From: Gammaproteobacteria bacterium
GTDB lineage: Bacteria; Pseudomonadota; Gammaproteobacteria; Steroidobacterales; Woeseiaceae
DNA length: 64,000 bases
NCBI GenBank assembly: GCA_029862045.1
Contig: JAOTYE010000006.1
Coordinates: 62,001 to 126,000 of the forward strand
Reading direction: 5' to 3'
Positions 45,907 to 54,820 of this stretch are shown here, in pieces; position 1 is the stretch's first letter; each line of letters starts with the position of its first letter. Position numbers and translations under genes: made by a program. The notes below the pieces were generated by a model. It was not told the origin of the DNA and searched no databases. It was given only the letters and a program-made list of their open reading frames with translations.

Positions 45907-46446
45907 TCAGGAAATGGTTCCGTCGGCGAGCAAGATTTCACGTAATCTGCTTCTTGCGCGGTGCAGCCGGGATTTGACCGTACCCACCGGAACGCCCGTA
46001 AGCTCTTGAATTTCAATCATCTTATAGCCTTCCGTATCATGTAGCAGGACGACAATACGATGTTCGTCGCTGAGCTGCGCCAGGGCCTTGTCGAGGCGCT
46101 GCAACTTTTCCAGACGTTCGTTGTTCAGCAAAGGGCTGTCCGCGCCAGGCAAGCCTTCGAGTCCGTCACCGGCAAGCTGCCCCTCCTCGACCGTGTGCAT
46201 GCGGCGCCGTGCGAAGCGACGTTGCTCGTCGATGAACAGGTTGTACATGACCCGGCACAACCACGAGCCGGGCTCGTCGATTTCCACGAGATCGTCAAGC
46301 TTGCCGAATGCCTTGATCAGCAGCTCCTGGAACAGGTCTTCGGCCTCGGGTTTGGCGCCGGTCAGGCGCCACGCAAGGCGGTACAGGCGATCGAAGTGCG
46401 GCCGCACAAGTCGCTCAAAGGCCAGGTTTTGTTCGGCGGTACTCAC
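45907..46446 (-). CDS. ECF RNA polymerase sigma factor
   Basis: 179 residues with sigma region 2 (DRLYRLAWRLTGAKPEAEDLFQELLIKAFGKLD) and region 4 (LSDEHRIVVLLHDTEGYKMIEIQELTGVPVGTVKSRLHRARSRLRE). The GTG at 46446 was chosen: it is near the start of homologous sequence and the frame beyond it overlaps the ctaB gene. It would direct RNA polymerase to a small extracytoplasmic stress regulon, possibly including the two genes behind it, which form its apparent operon. Confidence 0.9.
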   Translation of the reverse strand: MSTAEQNLAFERLVRPHFDRLYRLAWRLTGAKPEAEDLFQELLIKAFGKLDDLVEIDEPGSWLCRVMYNLFIDEQRRFARRRMHTVEEGQLAGDGLEGLPGADSPLLNNERLEKLQRLDKALAQLSDEHRIVVLLHDTEGYKMIEIQELTGVPVGTVKSRLHRARSRLREILLADGTIS

Positions 46447-46514
46447 AATGGACCCGAGTGTATAACTACTTATTGGCGGAGCAAGGATCCAATCGGCAAT
46501 TTCCGCGCATCTGC

Positions 46515-47414
46515 CTAGAAGCTGAGTTGCAACAGGAAGTAATGATCGACAAGCAGTGCGGCAAACAGGATGCCGAGGTAGGTGATCGAGTATTTGAAGG
46601 TGCGCATCGGCAACGCGAGATCCTCGGGCATACGCCACATCTGGATTGCGTAATAAAGGAATACCGCATCGAGCACTACCGCGGTCGACAGATAGATGAG
46701 ACCACTCATGCCCGTTAAGTACGGAATGATCGTGATCAACACGAGCAGAATCGTATAGAGAAGAATGTTGAGCCGCGTATACCGCTCGCCGTGCGTCACG
46801 GGCAGCATCGGGATGCCAACTTTCTCATACTCTTCTTTTCTGGCGATCGCCAGCGCCCAGAAGTGCGGTGGCGTCCAGACGAAAATGATCAGGAATAGCA
46901 GCAGTGCACTGCTGTGAATCTCGCCGGTCACGGCGGTCCAGCCCAACAGCGGCGGAGCTGCACCGGCCGCGCCACCGATGACAATGTTCTGCGGTGTGGC
47001 GCGTTTCAGAAACACCGTGTAGACGACGGCATAACCGATCAATGATGAAAATGTTAGAACCGCGGTCAGGGGATTGACGAGAAACCAAAGCAGAATCATC
47101 GCAATCACGCAAAGCACGGAGGCGAAACTCAGGGCAGCTTTCTCGGTGAGCTTGCCTTGCGGCAACGGCCGGCCGCGAGTGCGCATCATCAGGATGTCAG
47201 TGCGTGCATCGAGTACGTGATTGAACACGGCAGCCGATGACGCTGCGAGACCAATGCCGAGCGTGCCGAAAACCAATGCTGTAAGGGCGGGCCAACCCGG
47301 CACCGAGAGAAACATGCCAACAACCGCCGTGAATACGATCAACATGACGACGCGCGGTTTCGTCAGCTCGTAGTAGTCACGCCAGTCCGTGTATGTCTCT
47401 ACGTTCGTATTCAA
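46515..47414 (-). CDS. ctaB: Protoheme IX farnesyltransferase (heme O synthase)
   Basis: 299 residues, UbiA-superfamily membrane enzyme with about nine helices that attaches a farnesyl group to heme b, the first step to heme a for cytochrome oxidase. The Asp-rich motif is [21 protein letters not shown] (about 65-87) and the second is [13 protein letters not shown]. It stands downstream of surf1 and the Sco-like gene within the oxidase cluster. Confidence 0.95.
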   Translation of the reverse strand: MNTNVETYTDWRDYYELTKPRVVMLIVFTAVVGMFLSVPGWPALTALVFGTLGIGLAASSAAVFNHVLDARTDILMMRTRGRPLPQGKLTEKAALSFASVLCVIAMILLWFLVNPLTAVLTFSSLIGYAVVYTVFLKRATPQNIVIGGAAGAAPPLLGWTAVTGEIHSSALLLFLIIFVWTPPHFWALAIARKEEYEKVGIPMLPVTHGERYTRLNILLYTILLVLITIIPYLTGMSGLIYLSTAVVLDAVFLYYAIQMWRMPEDLALPMRTFKYSITYLGILFAALLVDHYFLLQLSF

Positions 47415-47425
47415 GTCTCTACTCG

Positions 47426-48001
47426 TTAGCCGATTCGCGACAGCTTCAACAGGTGTTTGATGTCATCGACCATGTCGGCCGGGTCCAGATCCGGCCGAAA
47501 ATACATCATGAGGTTTCCGAGCGGATCGATCAGAAAGTAACCACCTGCCGGGAGATCTGCGGGCTTTTTCTTATTCAGCAGGCGATTAAGGCTGCCGTCC
47601 TCTATCGTAATCAGACCGTGGTGTTCCTCAGCAAGAAACACTGTATCGGGCGCGCTATCGCCGTGCAACAAGACGCGCTGCAGCCGGCTCATTTCCTTGC
47701 CGAGCATAAGCCGCGACTGGCGAATTGTGTACAGGGCGTTCCGGCAGGTTTCTTCACACAGTCCGGCGTATTGATATACCAACAGCCAGCTGTCTTCGTA
47801 GTGTCCGTGAATCTCGGAGCCCGGCAGTTCTTCGCCCAGATTAATGATGGGCTCCAGCAAAGCGCCATGATTCGTGCGACCACCGGGTTGCAGCGCGGCG
47901 CCCTGAAAATACAGCCATGCGGCAATGAGCAGGGGTCCCACGAAAACGGCCGCAATCAATACGAATTGCAGGCGTGCCTTCCTCTGGTTCGGCGCCGTCA
48001 C
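47426..48001 (-). CDS. Sco/thioredoxin-like oxidase assembly membrane protein
   Basis: 191 residues: one N-terminal transmembrane helix and a periplasmic thioredoxin-like domain with [12 protein letters not shown], a CxxxC site of the kind that binds copper or redox-exchanges in Sco proteins. The GTG at 48001 overlaps the surf1 stop by 4 bases (GTGA), and the long open frame upstream lies inside surf1. Probably helps deliver copper to the CuA or CuB centre; a family of short Sco-like proteins occupies this place between surf1 and ctaB in other gammaproteobacteria. Confidence 0.8.
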   Translation of the reverse strand: MTAPNQRKARLQFVLIAAVFVGPLLIAAWLYFQGAALQPGGRTNHGALLEPIINLGEELPGSEIHGHYEDSWLLVYQYAGLCEETCRNALYTIRQSRLMLGKEMSRLQRVLLHGDSAPDTVFLAEEHHGLITIEDGSLNRLLNKKKPADLPAGGYFLIDPLGNLMMYFRPDLDPADMVDDIKHLLKLSRIG

Positions 48002-48711
48002 GATTCCAGACCGCGCTTGCGGAAATTCCAGATCAGGAGGGCGGCGAGTACGATGCCCATCGCGAACCACTGTAGCGCGTAGGCGAAGTGTCTGCCCGGC
48101 CCCATCTCTTCGGGCACCCAATGACGGAAAAAACCATGCCCGTCCTCCGGGTCCAACAACAACACAAACGGTTGCACCTCGCGGCCGAGCGCCCGCGCGA
48201 GATCTTCGAGCGTTGGATAAACGGCACGCTGTGGCCAGGCCGAATCCGGAGTGATGGCCTCGCCCATGCGGTAACCGGCTTTCGGTAGCGATCCGGCACG
48301 CCCCCGAACCGTGGTGCGCGAGGTGCCGAGTTCGATCGCCAGCGAGTCGAAATCCTGAGCGCTTCGTTCAAGCCAGCCGCGATTGATCATGAGTACCGGC
48401 TGGCCCTCGGCGAGCACAAGCGGTGTGAGCACATAGTAGCCGTAGCGGCTGTTGATGATGATGTTTTCGAGCAGGAACTGATGGGCGCTATCGAAGTGAC
48501 CTGTCGCCTTGAGCCTCTGAAACGAGCGAACGTCCATGCCGTCCGACCAGGCCGCGAATCCGGCTTGCGAATCGAAAGCCTGTTTCTCGGCGCGTTTGTC
48601 GAGGCCGCGATCAATTTGCCAAACGCCAAGCGCCAGAAACTGCACAACGAGTATTGCGCCGATCACATACGGCAACCAACCAAGCAATTTTCTCTTAAGC
48701 TGTTTGTTCAC
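47998..48711 (-). CDS. SURF1 family cytochrome oxidase assembly protein
   Basis: 237 residues, with two transmembrane helices near the ends (about 9-30 and 208-228) and a soluble middle domain. LGVWQIDRG, a Gly/Trp-rich SURF1 motif, INRGWLERS and the C-terminal YALQWFAMGIVLAALLIW match SURF1, which helps insert heme a into subunit I. It overlaps the Sco-like gene by 4 bases. Divergent from the small DUF2909 gene. Confidence 0.93.
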   Translation of the reverse strand: MNKQLKRKLLGWLPYVIGAILVVQFLALGVWQIDRGLDKRAEKQAFDSQAGFAAWSDGMDVRSFQRLKATGHFDSAHQFLLENIIINSRYGYYVLTPLVLAEGQPVLMINRGWLERSAQDFDSLAIELGTSRTTVRGRAGSLPKAGYRMGEAITPDSAWPQRAVYPTLEDLARALGREVQPFVLLLDPEDGHGFFRHWVPEEMGPGRHFAYALQWFAMGIVLAALLIWNFRKRGLES

Positions 48712-48746
48712 GTTATACTGTGTTGTCGTCTACTTGAGGGCCTGTA

Positions 48747-48941
48747 ATGAAGGTCGTCGTCTTTGTACTGCTTGCAGCGATTGTCATCGCCCTGTTTTCC
48801 GGGCTGTTTTTCCTGGCCAAGGACAAGGACCACCCGAACTCACCGCGGCTGCTCAACGCGCTGAAAGTCCGCGTCGCCCTTTCGATTACCCTCGTTCTGT
48901 TGCTTGTTGTTTCGTATAAGATGGGTTGGATCGTGCCGTAG
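48747..48941 (+). CDS. DUF2909 twin-transmembrane protein
   Basis: 64 residues with two hydrophobic helices (about 3-23 and 44-60) around the loop KDHPNSPRLLNALKVRVALS typical of DUF2909. Function unknown, but it is regularly found inside oxidase clusters. Here it is on the plus strand, divergent from surf1 (35 bases) and ending 2 bases before the convergent cox3 stop. The ATG at 48747 is preceded by a weak ribosome site. Confidence 0.85.
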   Translation: MKVVVFVLLAAIVIALFSGLFFLAKDKDHPNSPRLLNALKVRVALSITLVLLLVVSYKMGWIVP

Positions 48942-48943
48942 GG

Positions 48944-49810
48944 TCATATCCAGTAGACGAATACGTAGAGACCGATCCAGACGACGTCAACGAAATGCCA
49001 GTACCAGGCAACAGCCTCAAACGCGAAGTGTTTGTCAGGCGTAAAGTGCCCCTTTACGACCCGTAGCCAGATAATTGTCAGCATGATTGCGCCAATCGTA
49101 ACGTGCATGCCGTGAAACCCGGTCAGCATGAAGAACGTTGACCCGTAGATACCGGTCGTCAACTTCAGGTTCATGTGCTCATAGGCCTCGACGTACTCTG
49201 CGGCCTGCAGGAACACGAAGGCGAAGCCAAGGATAAATGTCAGCGCAAGGAAGGTTGTCAGTATGCCGCGCTTGCCCGCAAGCAATGAATGGTGCGCGAT
49301 GGTGACGGTCACGCTACTGGTTAGCAGGATTGCGGTATTGATCAGTGGCAGGCCGAACGGTGGCATTACCTCGAATTCACCACCGACATCTCCCGGGCCA
49401 TTGGTTGGCCAGGTACTCTCGTAACCTTCCCAAAGAAGCAGGTTAGTGAAGAAGTTATTGCTGGAGCCGCCGAGCCAGGGAATCGACATGTTTCTTGCAT
49501 AAAACAGTGCGCCGAAAAACGCTGCGAAAAACATGACTTCGGAGAAGATGAACCAGAACATTCCCATGCGGAACGACTTGTCGACCTGGGCGTTGTAAAG
49601 GCCGCCCTGACTCTCACCGATAACGGTAGTGAACCAGCCGATCAGCATGAAAACGACGACGGCGACGCCCGTCAGCATGACCCAGAAGCCGGCCTCGGCG
49701 CCGTTCAGCCAGGTCGAAACGCCCACCATGAGAAACAGCAGGCCGATAGAGCCGACGATTGGCCAGTGACTGCCATGTGGGACGTAATAATGATCATCTG
49801 CGTGAGACAT
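48944..49810 (-). CDS. ctaE: Cytochrome c oxidase subunit III
   Basis: 288 residues, seven transmembrane helices, with the subunit III hallmarks SEVMFFAAFFGALFYARN, the YEGYESTWPTNGPG loop, GFHGMHVTIGAIMLTII and the C-terminal AVAWYWHFVDVVWIGLYVFVYW. Part of the inner-membrane oxidase; stabilises subunit I. Fourth structural position downstream of cox2-cox1-small ORF-ctaG. Confidence 0.97.
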   Translation of the reverse strand: MSHADDHYYVPHGSHWPIVGSIGLLFLMVGVSTWLNGAEAGFWVMLTGVAVVVFMLIGWFTTVIGESQGGLYNAQVDKSFRMGMFWFIFSEVMFFAAFFGALFYARNMSIPWLGGSSNNFFTNLLLWEGYESTWPTNGPGDVGGEFEVMPPFGLPLINTAILLTSSVTVTIAHHSLLAGKRGILTTFLALTFILGFAFVFLQAAEYVEAYEHMNLKLTTGIYGSTFFMLTGFHGMHVTIGAIMLTIIWLRVVKGHFTPDKHFAFEAVAWYWHFVDVVWIGLYVFVYWI

Positions 49811-49828
49811 GTTTACTCTCGATTTGGC

Positions 49829-50383
49829 TTAATGCGCGCTGCTTGCAGCCACGGGCGCGGTATCAAACAGGGTATACGACAGCGTTATAGTGTCGACGTA
49901 ATCGGGCAACTCCGGATCCACAATGAACTGCAGAGGCAGTGTCCGCTCTTCGTTAGCGGCGAACTGCTGACTTGTAAAACAAAAACACTCAATCTTCTTG
50001 AAGTGTTCGTTCGCCGACACCGGGGCAACGCTCGGTACAGCCTGTCCGACCAGGTGGTTTGCGGACAGGTTCGTGGCCGAGAAGGTTGCGAAATACATCT
50101 TGCCCGGATGGACTTCCATGCTGTCCACGTCAGCAGCAAATGTCCAGGGAGCATACTCATTGACCGTTGTCACGAACTCGATGCGTATCGTGCGTGTCAG
50201 GTCAGGCGCTTCAACCGCGGCTAAGGCGGTTGTGTTAGTGCGGCCGCCAAAACCTGTGATGTCGCAGAACACATCGTAAAGCGGCGGCAAGACCAGAAAT
50301 CCGAACGCGAACATGCCGGCGGCGAAAACCAGCAACCTGGCCGTCAGTGACCGATTCGAAATGTTTGGTTGCCGTTCGTTCAT
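49829..50383 (-). CDS. ctaG: Cytochrome c oxidase assembly protein CtaG/Cox11
   Basis: 184 residues: one membrane helix (about 18-39) and a periplasmic Ig-like copper carrier domain with the copper ligands in [12 protein letters not shown]. It delivers copper for the CuB centre of subunit I. The ATG at 50383 follows the stop of a 38-residue membrane peptide by 3 bases. Gene order fits proteobacterial oxidase operons. Confidence 0.95.
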   Translation of the reverse strand: MNERQPNISNRSLTARLLVFAAGMFAFGFLVLPPLYDVFCDITGFGGRTNTTALAAVEAPDLTRTIRIEFVTTVNEYAPWTFAADVDSMEVHPGKMYFATFSATNLSANHLVGQAVPSVAPVSANEHFKKIECFCFTSQQFAANEERTLPLQFIVDPELPDYVDTITLSYTLFDTAPVAASSAH

Positions 50384-50386
50384 GGC

Positions 50387-50503
50387 CTAAGCGCGCAGCA
50401 CGCCCATCAGGATAAAGCCCAGATAGAATGAAACCGCGATGCCGGTGATGATCAGGGCCGTGCGGCGGATATTCCTGCGTCTTTGCGCGTCGTCGGTAGT
50501 CAC
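50387..50503 (-). CDS. 38-residue membrane peptide between cox1 and ctaG
   Basis: A GTG at 50503 overlaps the cox1 stop as GTGA; the frame runs to a TAG 3 bases before ctaG. The product starts MTTDDAQRRRNIRRT, carries one helix (ALIITGIAVSFYLGFILMGVL) and ends in RA. A small membrane protein of this size is known in the same place in some beta- and gammaproteobacterial operons as a cytochrome oxidase small assembly protein. Support here is position, tight spacing, start overlap and a single helix with positive-inside charge. Too short for standard gene callers. Confidence 0.8.
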   Translation of the reverse strand: MTTDDAQRRRNIRRTALIITGIAVSFYLGFILMGVLRA

Positions 50504-52101
50504 TCGAACGCTTCTTGCTTAACGCGCGCTATCGGCGGTGTGTCAAATGTGTGATACGGCGCAGGCGATGGCACAGTCCATTCGAGACCCTTGGGCGCCT
50601 CCCAGACGCGGGCTGTCGCCGTGACGCCCTTCTTCGACGTCAACAATACATAGACGAATACTAGCTGCGACAAACCAAAACCAATCGCACCGACGCTTGC
50701 CATCGTATTGAAGTCGGCAAACTGGGTCGAGTAATCAGGAATGCGTCGCGGCATACCCGCCAGACCGAGGAAGTGCATCGGGAAGAACGTCAGGTTGACG
50801 AAGATCGTTGACAACCAGAAATGCAGTTTGCCGGCCGTTTCGTTGTACATGTAACCGGTCCACTTCGGCAGCCAGTAATACGCCGCCGCCATGATCGCGA
50901 ATATCGATCCCGGAACAAGGACGTAATGGAAATGTGCCACAACAAAATAGGTATCGTGATACTGAATATCGGCCGGCGCGACAGCCAGCATCAATCCGGA
51001 AAATCCACCGATCGTGAACAAGAAGACGAAAGCGAGCGAAAACAGCATTGGTGTCTCGAACGTCATTGCCCCGCGCCACATGGTTGCGACCCAGTTGAAT
51101 ATTTTCACGCCGGTTGGAACGGCAATGAGCATCGTGGAGAACATGAAGAACAGCTGCCCGGAGAGCGGCATGCCAACCGTAAACATGTGATGCGCCCAGA
51201 CGATGAACGACAGGAACGCGATACAGGAAGCAGCGTAGACCATCGAGTCGTGGCCAAAAAGCGGCTTTCTCGAAAACGTCGGGATGATTTCCGAGACGAC
51301 GCCAAAAGCCGGCAGGATCATGATGTAGACCTCCGGGTGGCCGAAGAACCAGAAGATGTGCTGGAACATAACCGGGTCACCACCGCCGGCGGCAAGGAAA
51401 AAGCTCGTGCCGAAGAACTGGTCGGTTAACAACATCGTAACGGCGCCGGCAAGAACAGGCATGACGGCAATCAACAAATAGGCCGTAATCAACCAGGTCC
51501 AGACGAACATCGGCATTTTCAAGAGCCACATGTCTGGTGCGCGCATGTTCAAAATCGTTACGATGATGTTGATCGCGCCCATGATTGAGCTAAGGCCCAT
51601 GAGATGGACCGAGAAAATCAGGAACGGAAATGCGTCGCCTGTTTGCAGCACGAGTGGCGGATACATCGTCCAGCCGCTGGCCGGTGCGCCACCCGGCATG
51701 AAAAGCGTCGATATCAGGATGCCGAACGCGACCGGAAGGATCCAGAACGACCAATTGTTCATGCGCGGCAACGCCATGTCGGGCGCACCGATCATCATCG
51801 GAATCATCCAGTTGGCGAGGCCAACGAAGGCGGGCATGACCGCGCCAAAAACCATGACAAGCGCATGCATCGTTGTCATCTGGTTGAAAAATTCCGGATG
51901 CACGAATTGCAGTCCCGGATGCATCAGCTCCGAACGAATGACGAGCGCCATCGCGCCGCCCACGAAAAACATTATCAGACTAAAGACGAGGTATAACGTC
52001 CCTATGTCTTTGTGATTGGTCGTAAACAGCCAGCGACCCAGACCCTTGGCCGGACCGTGATCATCGTGCGAGTCGTGCGCGTCTGCCACTGCAGTAGTCA
52101 T
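50500..52101 (-). CDS. ctaD: Cytochrome c oxidase subunit I
   Basis: 533 residues with 12 helices and the heme-copper core: WFFGHPEVYIMILPAFG (CuB His and the covalently linked Tyr), HDTYFVVAHFHYVLV (heme His pair), and the AHHMFTVGM segment. This is a proton-pumping aa3-type oxidase subunit. Operon order is cox2-cox1-small ORF-ctaG-cox3, starting 3 bases after the cox2 stop. High family conservation; no anomaly seen. Confidence 0.98.
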   Translation of the reverse strand: MTTAVADAHDSHDDHGPAKGLGRWLFTTNHKDIGTLYLVFSLIMFFVGGAMALVIRSELMHPGLQFVHPEFFNQMTTMHALVMVFGAVMPAFVGLANWMIPMMIGAPDMALPRMNNWSFWILPVAFGILISTLFMPGGAPASGWTMYPPLVLQTGDAFPFLIFSVHLMGLSSIMGAINIIVTILNMRAPDMWLLKMPMFVWTWLITAYLLIAVMPVLAGAVTMLLTDQFFGTSFFLAAGGGDPVMFQHIFWFFGHPEVYIMILPAFGVVSEIIPTFSRKPLFGHDSMVYAASCIAFLSFIVWAHHMFTVGMPLSGQLFFMFSTMLIAVPTGVKIFNWVATMWRGAMTFETPMLFSLAFVFLFTIGGFSGLMLAVAPADIQYHDTYFVVAHFHYVLVPGSIFAIMAAAYYWLPKWTGYMYNETAGKLHFWLSTIFVNLTFFPMHFLGLAGMPRRIPDYSTQFADFNTMASVGAIGFGLSQLVFVYVLLTSKKGVTATARVWEAPKGLEWTVPSPAPYHTFDTPPIARVKQEAFE

Positions 52102-52104
52102 ACC

Positions 52105-52914
52105 CTAGTTCTCCAGCTGCGCGACCTGAGCGCCGCCATCTTTACGGGTGTCGACCCATGCCTGGTACGCATCAGGAGCAACGACCTCGACGACGATGGG
52201 CATGTAGCCGTGGTCCTTGCCGCACAGTTCCGCGCATTGCCCGCGAAATGTCCCTGTCTCTTCGGCGCGAAACCACGCCTCATTAATGATGCCGGGGATA
52301 GCGTCTCTCTTGATCGCGAGCTCGGGTACCCACCAAGCGTGAATGACGTCGTTTGATGTCAGCAGCAGGCGCACCTTCTTGCCCTTCGGCACGACGAGCG
52401 GGCGATCAACGTCCAGCAAATAGTTATCGACGCTGTACGGATCGATGCCGGATTCCTTGCGGCGGGCGTCGACGCTCGGCAACGCGAGGCTCGAATAAAA
52501 ATCGACGCCCTCGTCCTGATACTTGTAATGCCATTTCCATTGGTACGCCGTCACGACAATGGATACGTCCGGATCGCGTGAATCTTCGAGCTTGATCATC
52601 GTCTCGGCCGCAGGCACGGCCATTAGCAACAAGATGACGCATGGAATTGCGGTCCAGATAACCTCTGCTGTCGTGCTGTGCGAAAACGTGGCGGACTGAA
52701 CACCGGCGGATTTGCGGTGTTTGAAAAGCGAGATGATCATGACGCCGAACACGATGATGCCGATCGCGACACACCACCAGAAAACCATCATGTGCAGGTC
52801 ATAGGTTTCGGCGCTCAGTGCCGTGATGCCCTTTGGCATATTGAGCGCCCAGTCGGCCTTCGCGGTACCGGCTCCGATCAGGCCGGGCAGGCCCAGAAAC
52901 GATTTTCGTATCAT
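52105..52914 (-). CDS. ctaC: Cytochrome c oxidase subunit II
   Basis: 269 residues: signal/N-terminal segment (about 3-20), two transmembrane helices (about 40-65 and 85-105), then a periplasmic cupredoxin domain with the CuA ligands CAELCGKDHGYMPI and the docking VTAYQWKWHYKY. No fused cytochrome c domain. The ATG at 52914 was chosen as the frame upstream is unconserved. It takes electrons from cytochrome c to CuA. First gene of the oxidase operon, with about 190 bases of upstream space for a promoter. Confidence 0.96.
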   Translation of the reverse strand: MIRKSFLGLPGLIGAGTAKADWALNMPKGITALSAETYDLHMMVFWWCVAIGIIVFGVMIISLFKHRKSAGVQSATFSHSTTAEVIWTAIPCVILLLMAVPAAETMIKLEDSRDPDVSIVVTAYQWKWHYKYQDEGVDFYSSLALPSVDARRKESGIDPYSVDNYLLDVDRPLVVPKGKKVRLLLTSNDVIHAWWVPELAIKRDAIPGIINEAWFRAEETGTFRGQCAELCGKDHGYMPIVVEVVAPDAYQAWVDTRKDGGAQVAQLEN

Positions 52915-53107
52915 TGATTGTTTACCTGGCGGCGCCGTACTCAAACGCTGCTTCTGTCTTTGGTCATCAGGTGGCAGGTGCAAGATGTCGCAGGAAACGC
53001 CCCACCCGCAAAAAAGCTTGCGAAGTGTACTGAAACAAGGCTGGCCATGCAATCCTGAGAAACTCGCGAGATGCTTGAATTGCGCTTTATTTACAATGAC
53101 TTACGAA

Positions 53108-53980
53108 TCAGCGTTGGCGGCGCCCGATTTGCGTTGCGGCGACCCGATACTCTCCGTCAAGCGCCTGCCTTCCGGAGCCCCAGCAATGACCGTAGACGAT
53201 TTCAAGGTCGAGCCTGAGCAGTCCATCTTCTCGCAATGCATCAAGGGCCTCGGACATCGCCCTGAAAGCAGCCGCGCTGCCAAGTGAACGGTCTCGATGT
53301 TGCAAACTGTTGCGAGCGCCGACTGCAGTCAGATCCGCAAACAGTGTCCCGGCATCTCGATAAGTGATCGACAACTTGTCGACGTCGAGTACCGGGTCCC
53401 GCAGCCCTGCCCGGACGGCGGCGTCTCCAATGTCATGCATGTCGAGAAAGCTGCGCACGTGCTCGCAAGTATCGACACCATGCCACGCTCGTCGCAGCTC
53501 GTTCAGGCTGTCGGGGCCGAGTGTCGCGAACAAGAACAAACCGTCCTTGCGAAGTACTCGCGAAACTTCGGTAAAAACGCGTGCGGCGTTATCGATCCAT
53601 GGCAGCAGCAGATTAGCGAATACGACATCGATACTCTGTTCAGCAAATGGCAGCGCCGTCGCGTTCGCCTGCACGGCAGAGGTCCGGGCAAACCAGGATT
53701 GTTTCTTCTGCGCTCGCTCGACCATGTTATGAGACAAGTCAGTGGCGATGACATGAGCGCCGCGAAAATGTCGTGCCAGCAGGCGGCTACCGGAGCCGGT
53801 AGCCGACCCAAGGTCGATGACGGTTTTCGCCTCGATAACGATGGGTTCAAGACGTGCGAGCAGGCCGCCGCGCGTCGTGGAGTGAACGAAGTCAGCCGAA
53901 TCGAAGCGAGCAGCGGCACGATCGAAGCGCCGCTGAATGTCTTTGACGTTCAGCGCCGATTTGTCGTCGCTGGAATTCAT
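53108..53980 (-). CDS. Malonyl-[ACP] O-methyltransferase BioC-like
   Basis: 290 residues, SAM-dependent methyltransferase with IQRRFDRAAARFDSADFVHSTTR at the N-terminus (typical of BioC), motif I VIDLGSATGSGSRLL (usual LDLGCGTG, slightly altered), DLSHNMVERA, and FANLLLPWI with the late ATLGPDSLNELRRAW block. It would start biotin synthesis by methylating malonyl-ACP. It stands alone without bioABFD, but the ComF gene divergent to it is where comF often flanks bio genes. The ATG at 53980 was preferred to an upstream start. Confidence 0.82.
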   Translation of the reverse strand: MNSSDDKSALNVKDIQRRFDRAAARFDSADFVHSTTRGGLLARLEPIVIEAKTVIDLGSATGSGSRLLARHFRGAHVIATDLSHNMVERAQKKQSWFARTSAVQANATALPFAEQSIDVVFANLLLPWIDNAARVFTEVSRVLRKDGLFLFATLGPDSLNELRRAWHGVDTCEHVRSFLDMHDIGDAAVRAGLRDPVLDVDKLSITYRDAGTLFADLTAVGARNSLQHRDRSLGSAAAFRAMSEALDALREDGLLRLDLEIVYGHCWGSGRQALDGEYRVAATQIGRRQR

Positions 53981-54082
53981 GTAGTGCACCGGAGAATGTC
54001 GCCGTACGTTACCACGCTTTCTCAATAAAACGCGCCATATAGGACCTCGTGCGTAGCGCGGGTCCAATGCGATAATCCACGG

Positions 54083-54820
54083 GTGAACTGGTCGCCCGTA
54101 ACAGTCAAAACACTGTCACTACTGAGCCTGCTGGGACGCGGCCTGGAAACGGCCGTATTGCCAAACGCCTGCGTGTTCTGTGGCACGCGGTGCCGACCCG
54201 GGGAAGCGCCGATCTGTAAAGATTGCCATGCCGACTTGCCGTGGATCGAGAATGCCTGTGGCCGGTGTGCGAGCCCGGTCGAAGCCGTGCTGCCGAGTGG
54301 CGTGCATTGTTCCCGTTGTCAGGCAAATCCACCGCCATTCGACGCGACCATTGCGCCGCTGGGTTACAGGTTTCCCGTGGATGCAGCTATTAAGGCGATG
54401 AAGTTTCGGCGCAAGCTCTGCTATGTGTCTGCATTTACTCACCTGCTTGCTAAATCAATGCAGCGGCTTCCGGGCGAAATCGACGCGTTGTTGCCGGTTC
54501 CACTGCACTGGGTGAGGCACGCGACACGCGGCTTCAATCAGGCCGCCGAACTATGCAGACCGCTGAGCACATTAACAGGGCTCCCGCTCATCAGGAACGT
54601 CATGCGGACTCGCGCGACGCCGTACCAGTCAGGTCTCGTTGCCCGGCATCGACAGGGCAATTTGCGGTCTGCCTTCTCTGTGCGCGCGGCATTACACGCC
54701 GACCACGTGCTCATCGTTGATGACGTGGTGACGACCGGCGAGACCTGTCGGGAGCTTGCGCAAGTTTTGCTCGACGCCGGCGTTGAAAAAGTAAGCGTGC
54801 TCGCTGTCGCTAGGGCGTAG
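54083..54820 (+). CDS. ComF/GntX-type phosphoribosyltransferase-like protein
   Basis: 245 residues: an N-terminal zinc-ribbon (CVFCGTRCRPGEAPICKDC and CGRC...CSRC) and a phosphoribosyltransferase-like domain with HWVRHATRGFNQAAELCRPLS and the PRPP loop HVLIVDDVVTTGETCREL. ComF proteins help DNA uptake by competent cells and GntX relatives help gluconate or carbon use. GTG at 54083 is the probable start. It overlaps ubiA convergently by 11 bases and is divergent from the BioC-like gene. Confidence 0.9.
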   Translation: MNWSPVTVKTLSLLSLLGRGLETAVLPNACVFCGTRCRPGEAPICKDCHADLPWIENACGRCASPVEAVLPSGVHCSRCQANPPPFDATIAPLGYRFPVDAAIKAMKFRRKLCYVSAFTHLLAKSMQRLPGEIDALLPVPLHWVRHATRGFNQAAELCRPLSTLTGLPLIRNVMRTRATPYQSGLVARHRQGNLRSAFSVRAALHADHVLIVDDVVTTGETCRELAQVLLDAGVEKVSVLAVARA

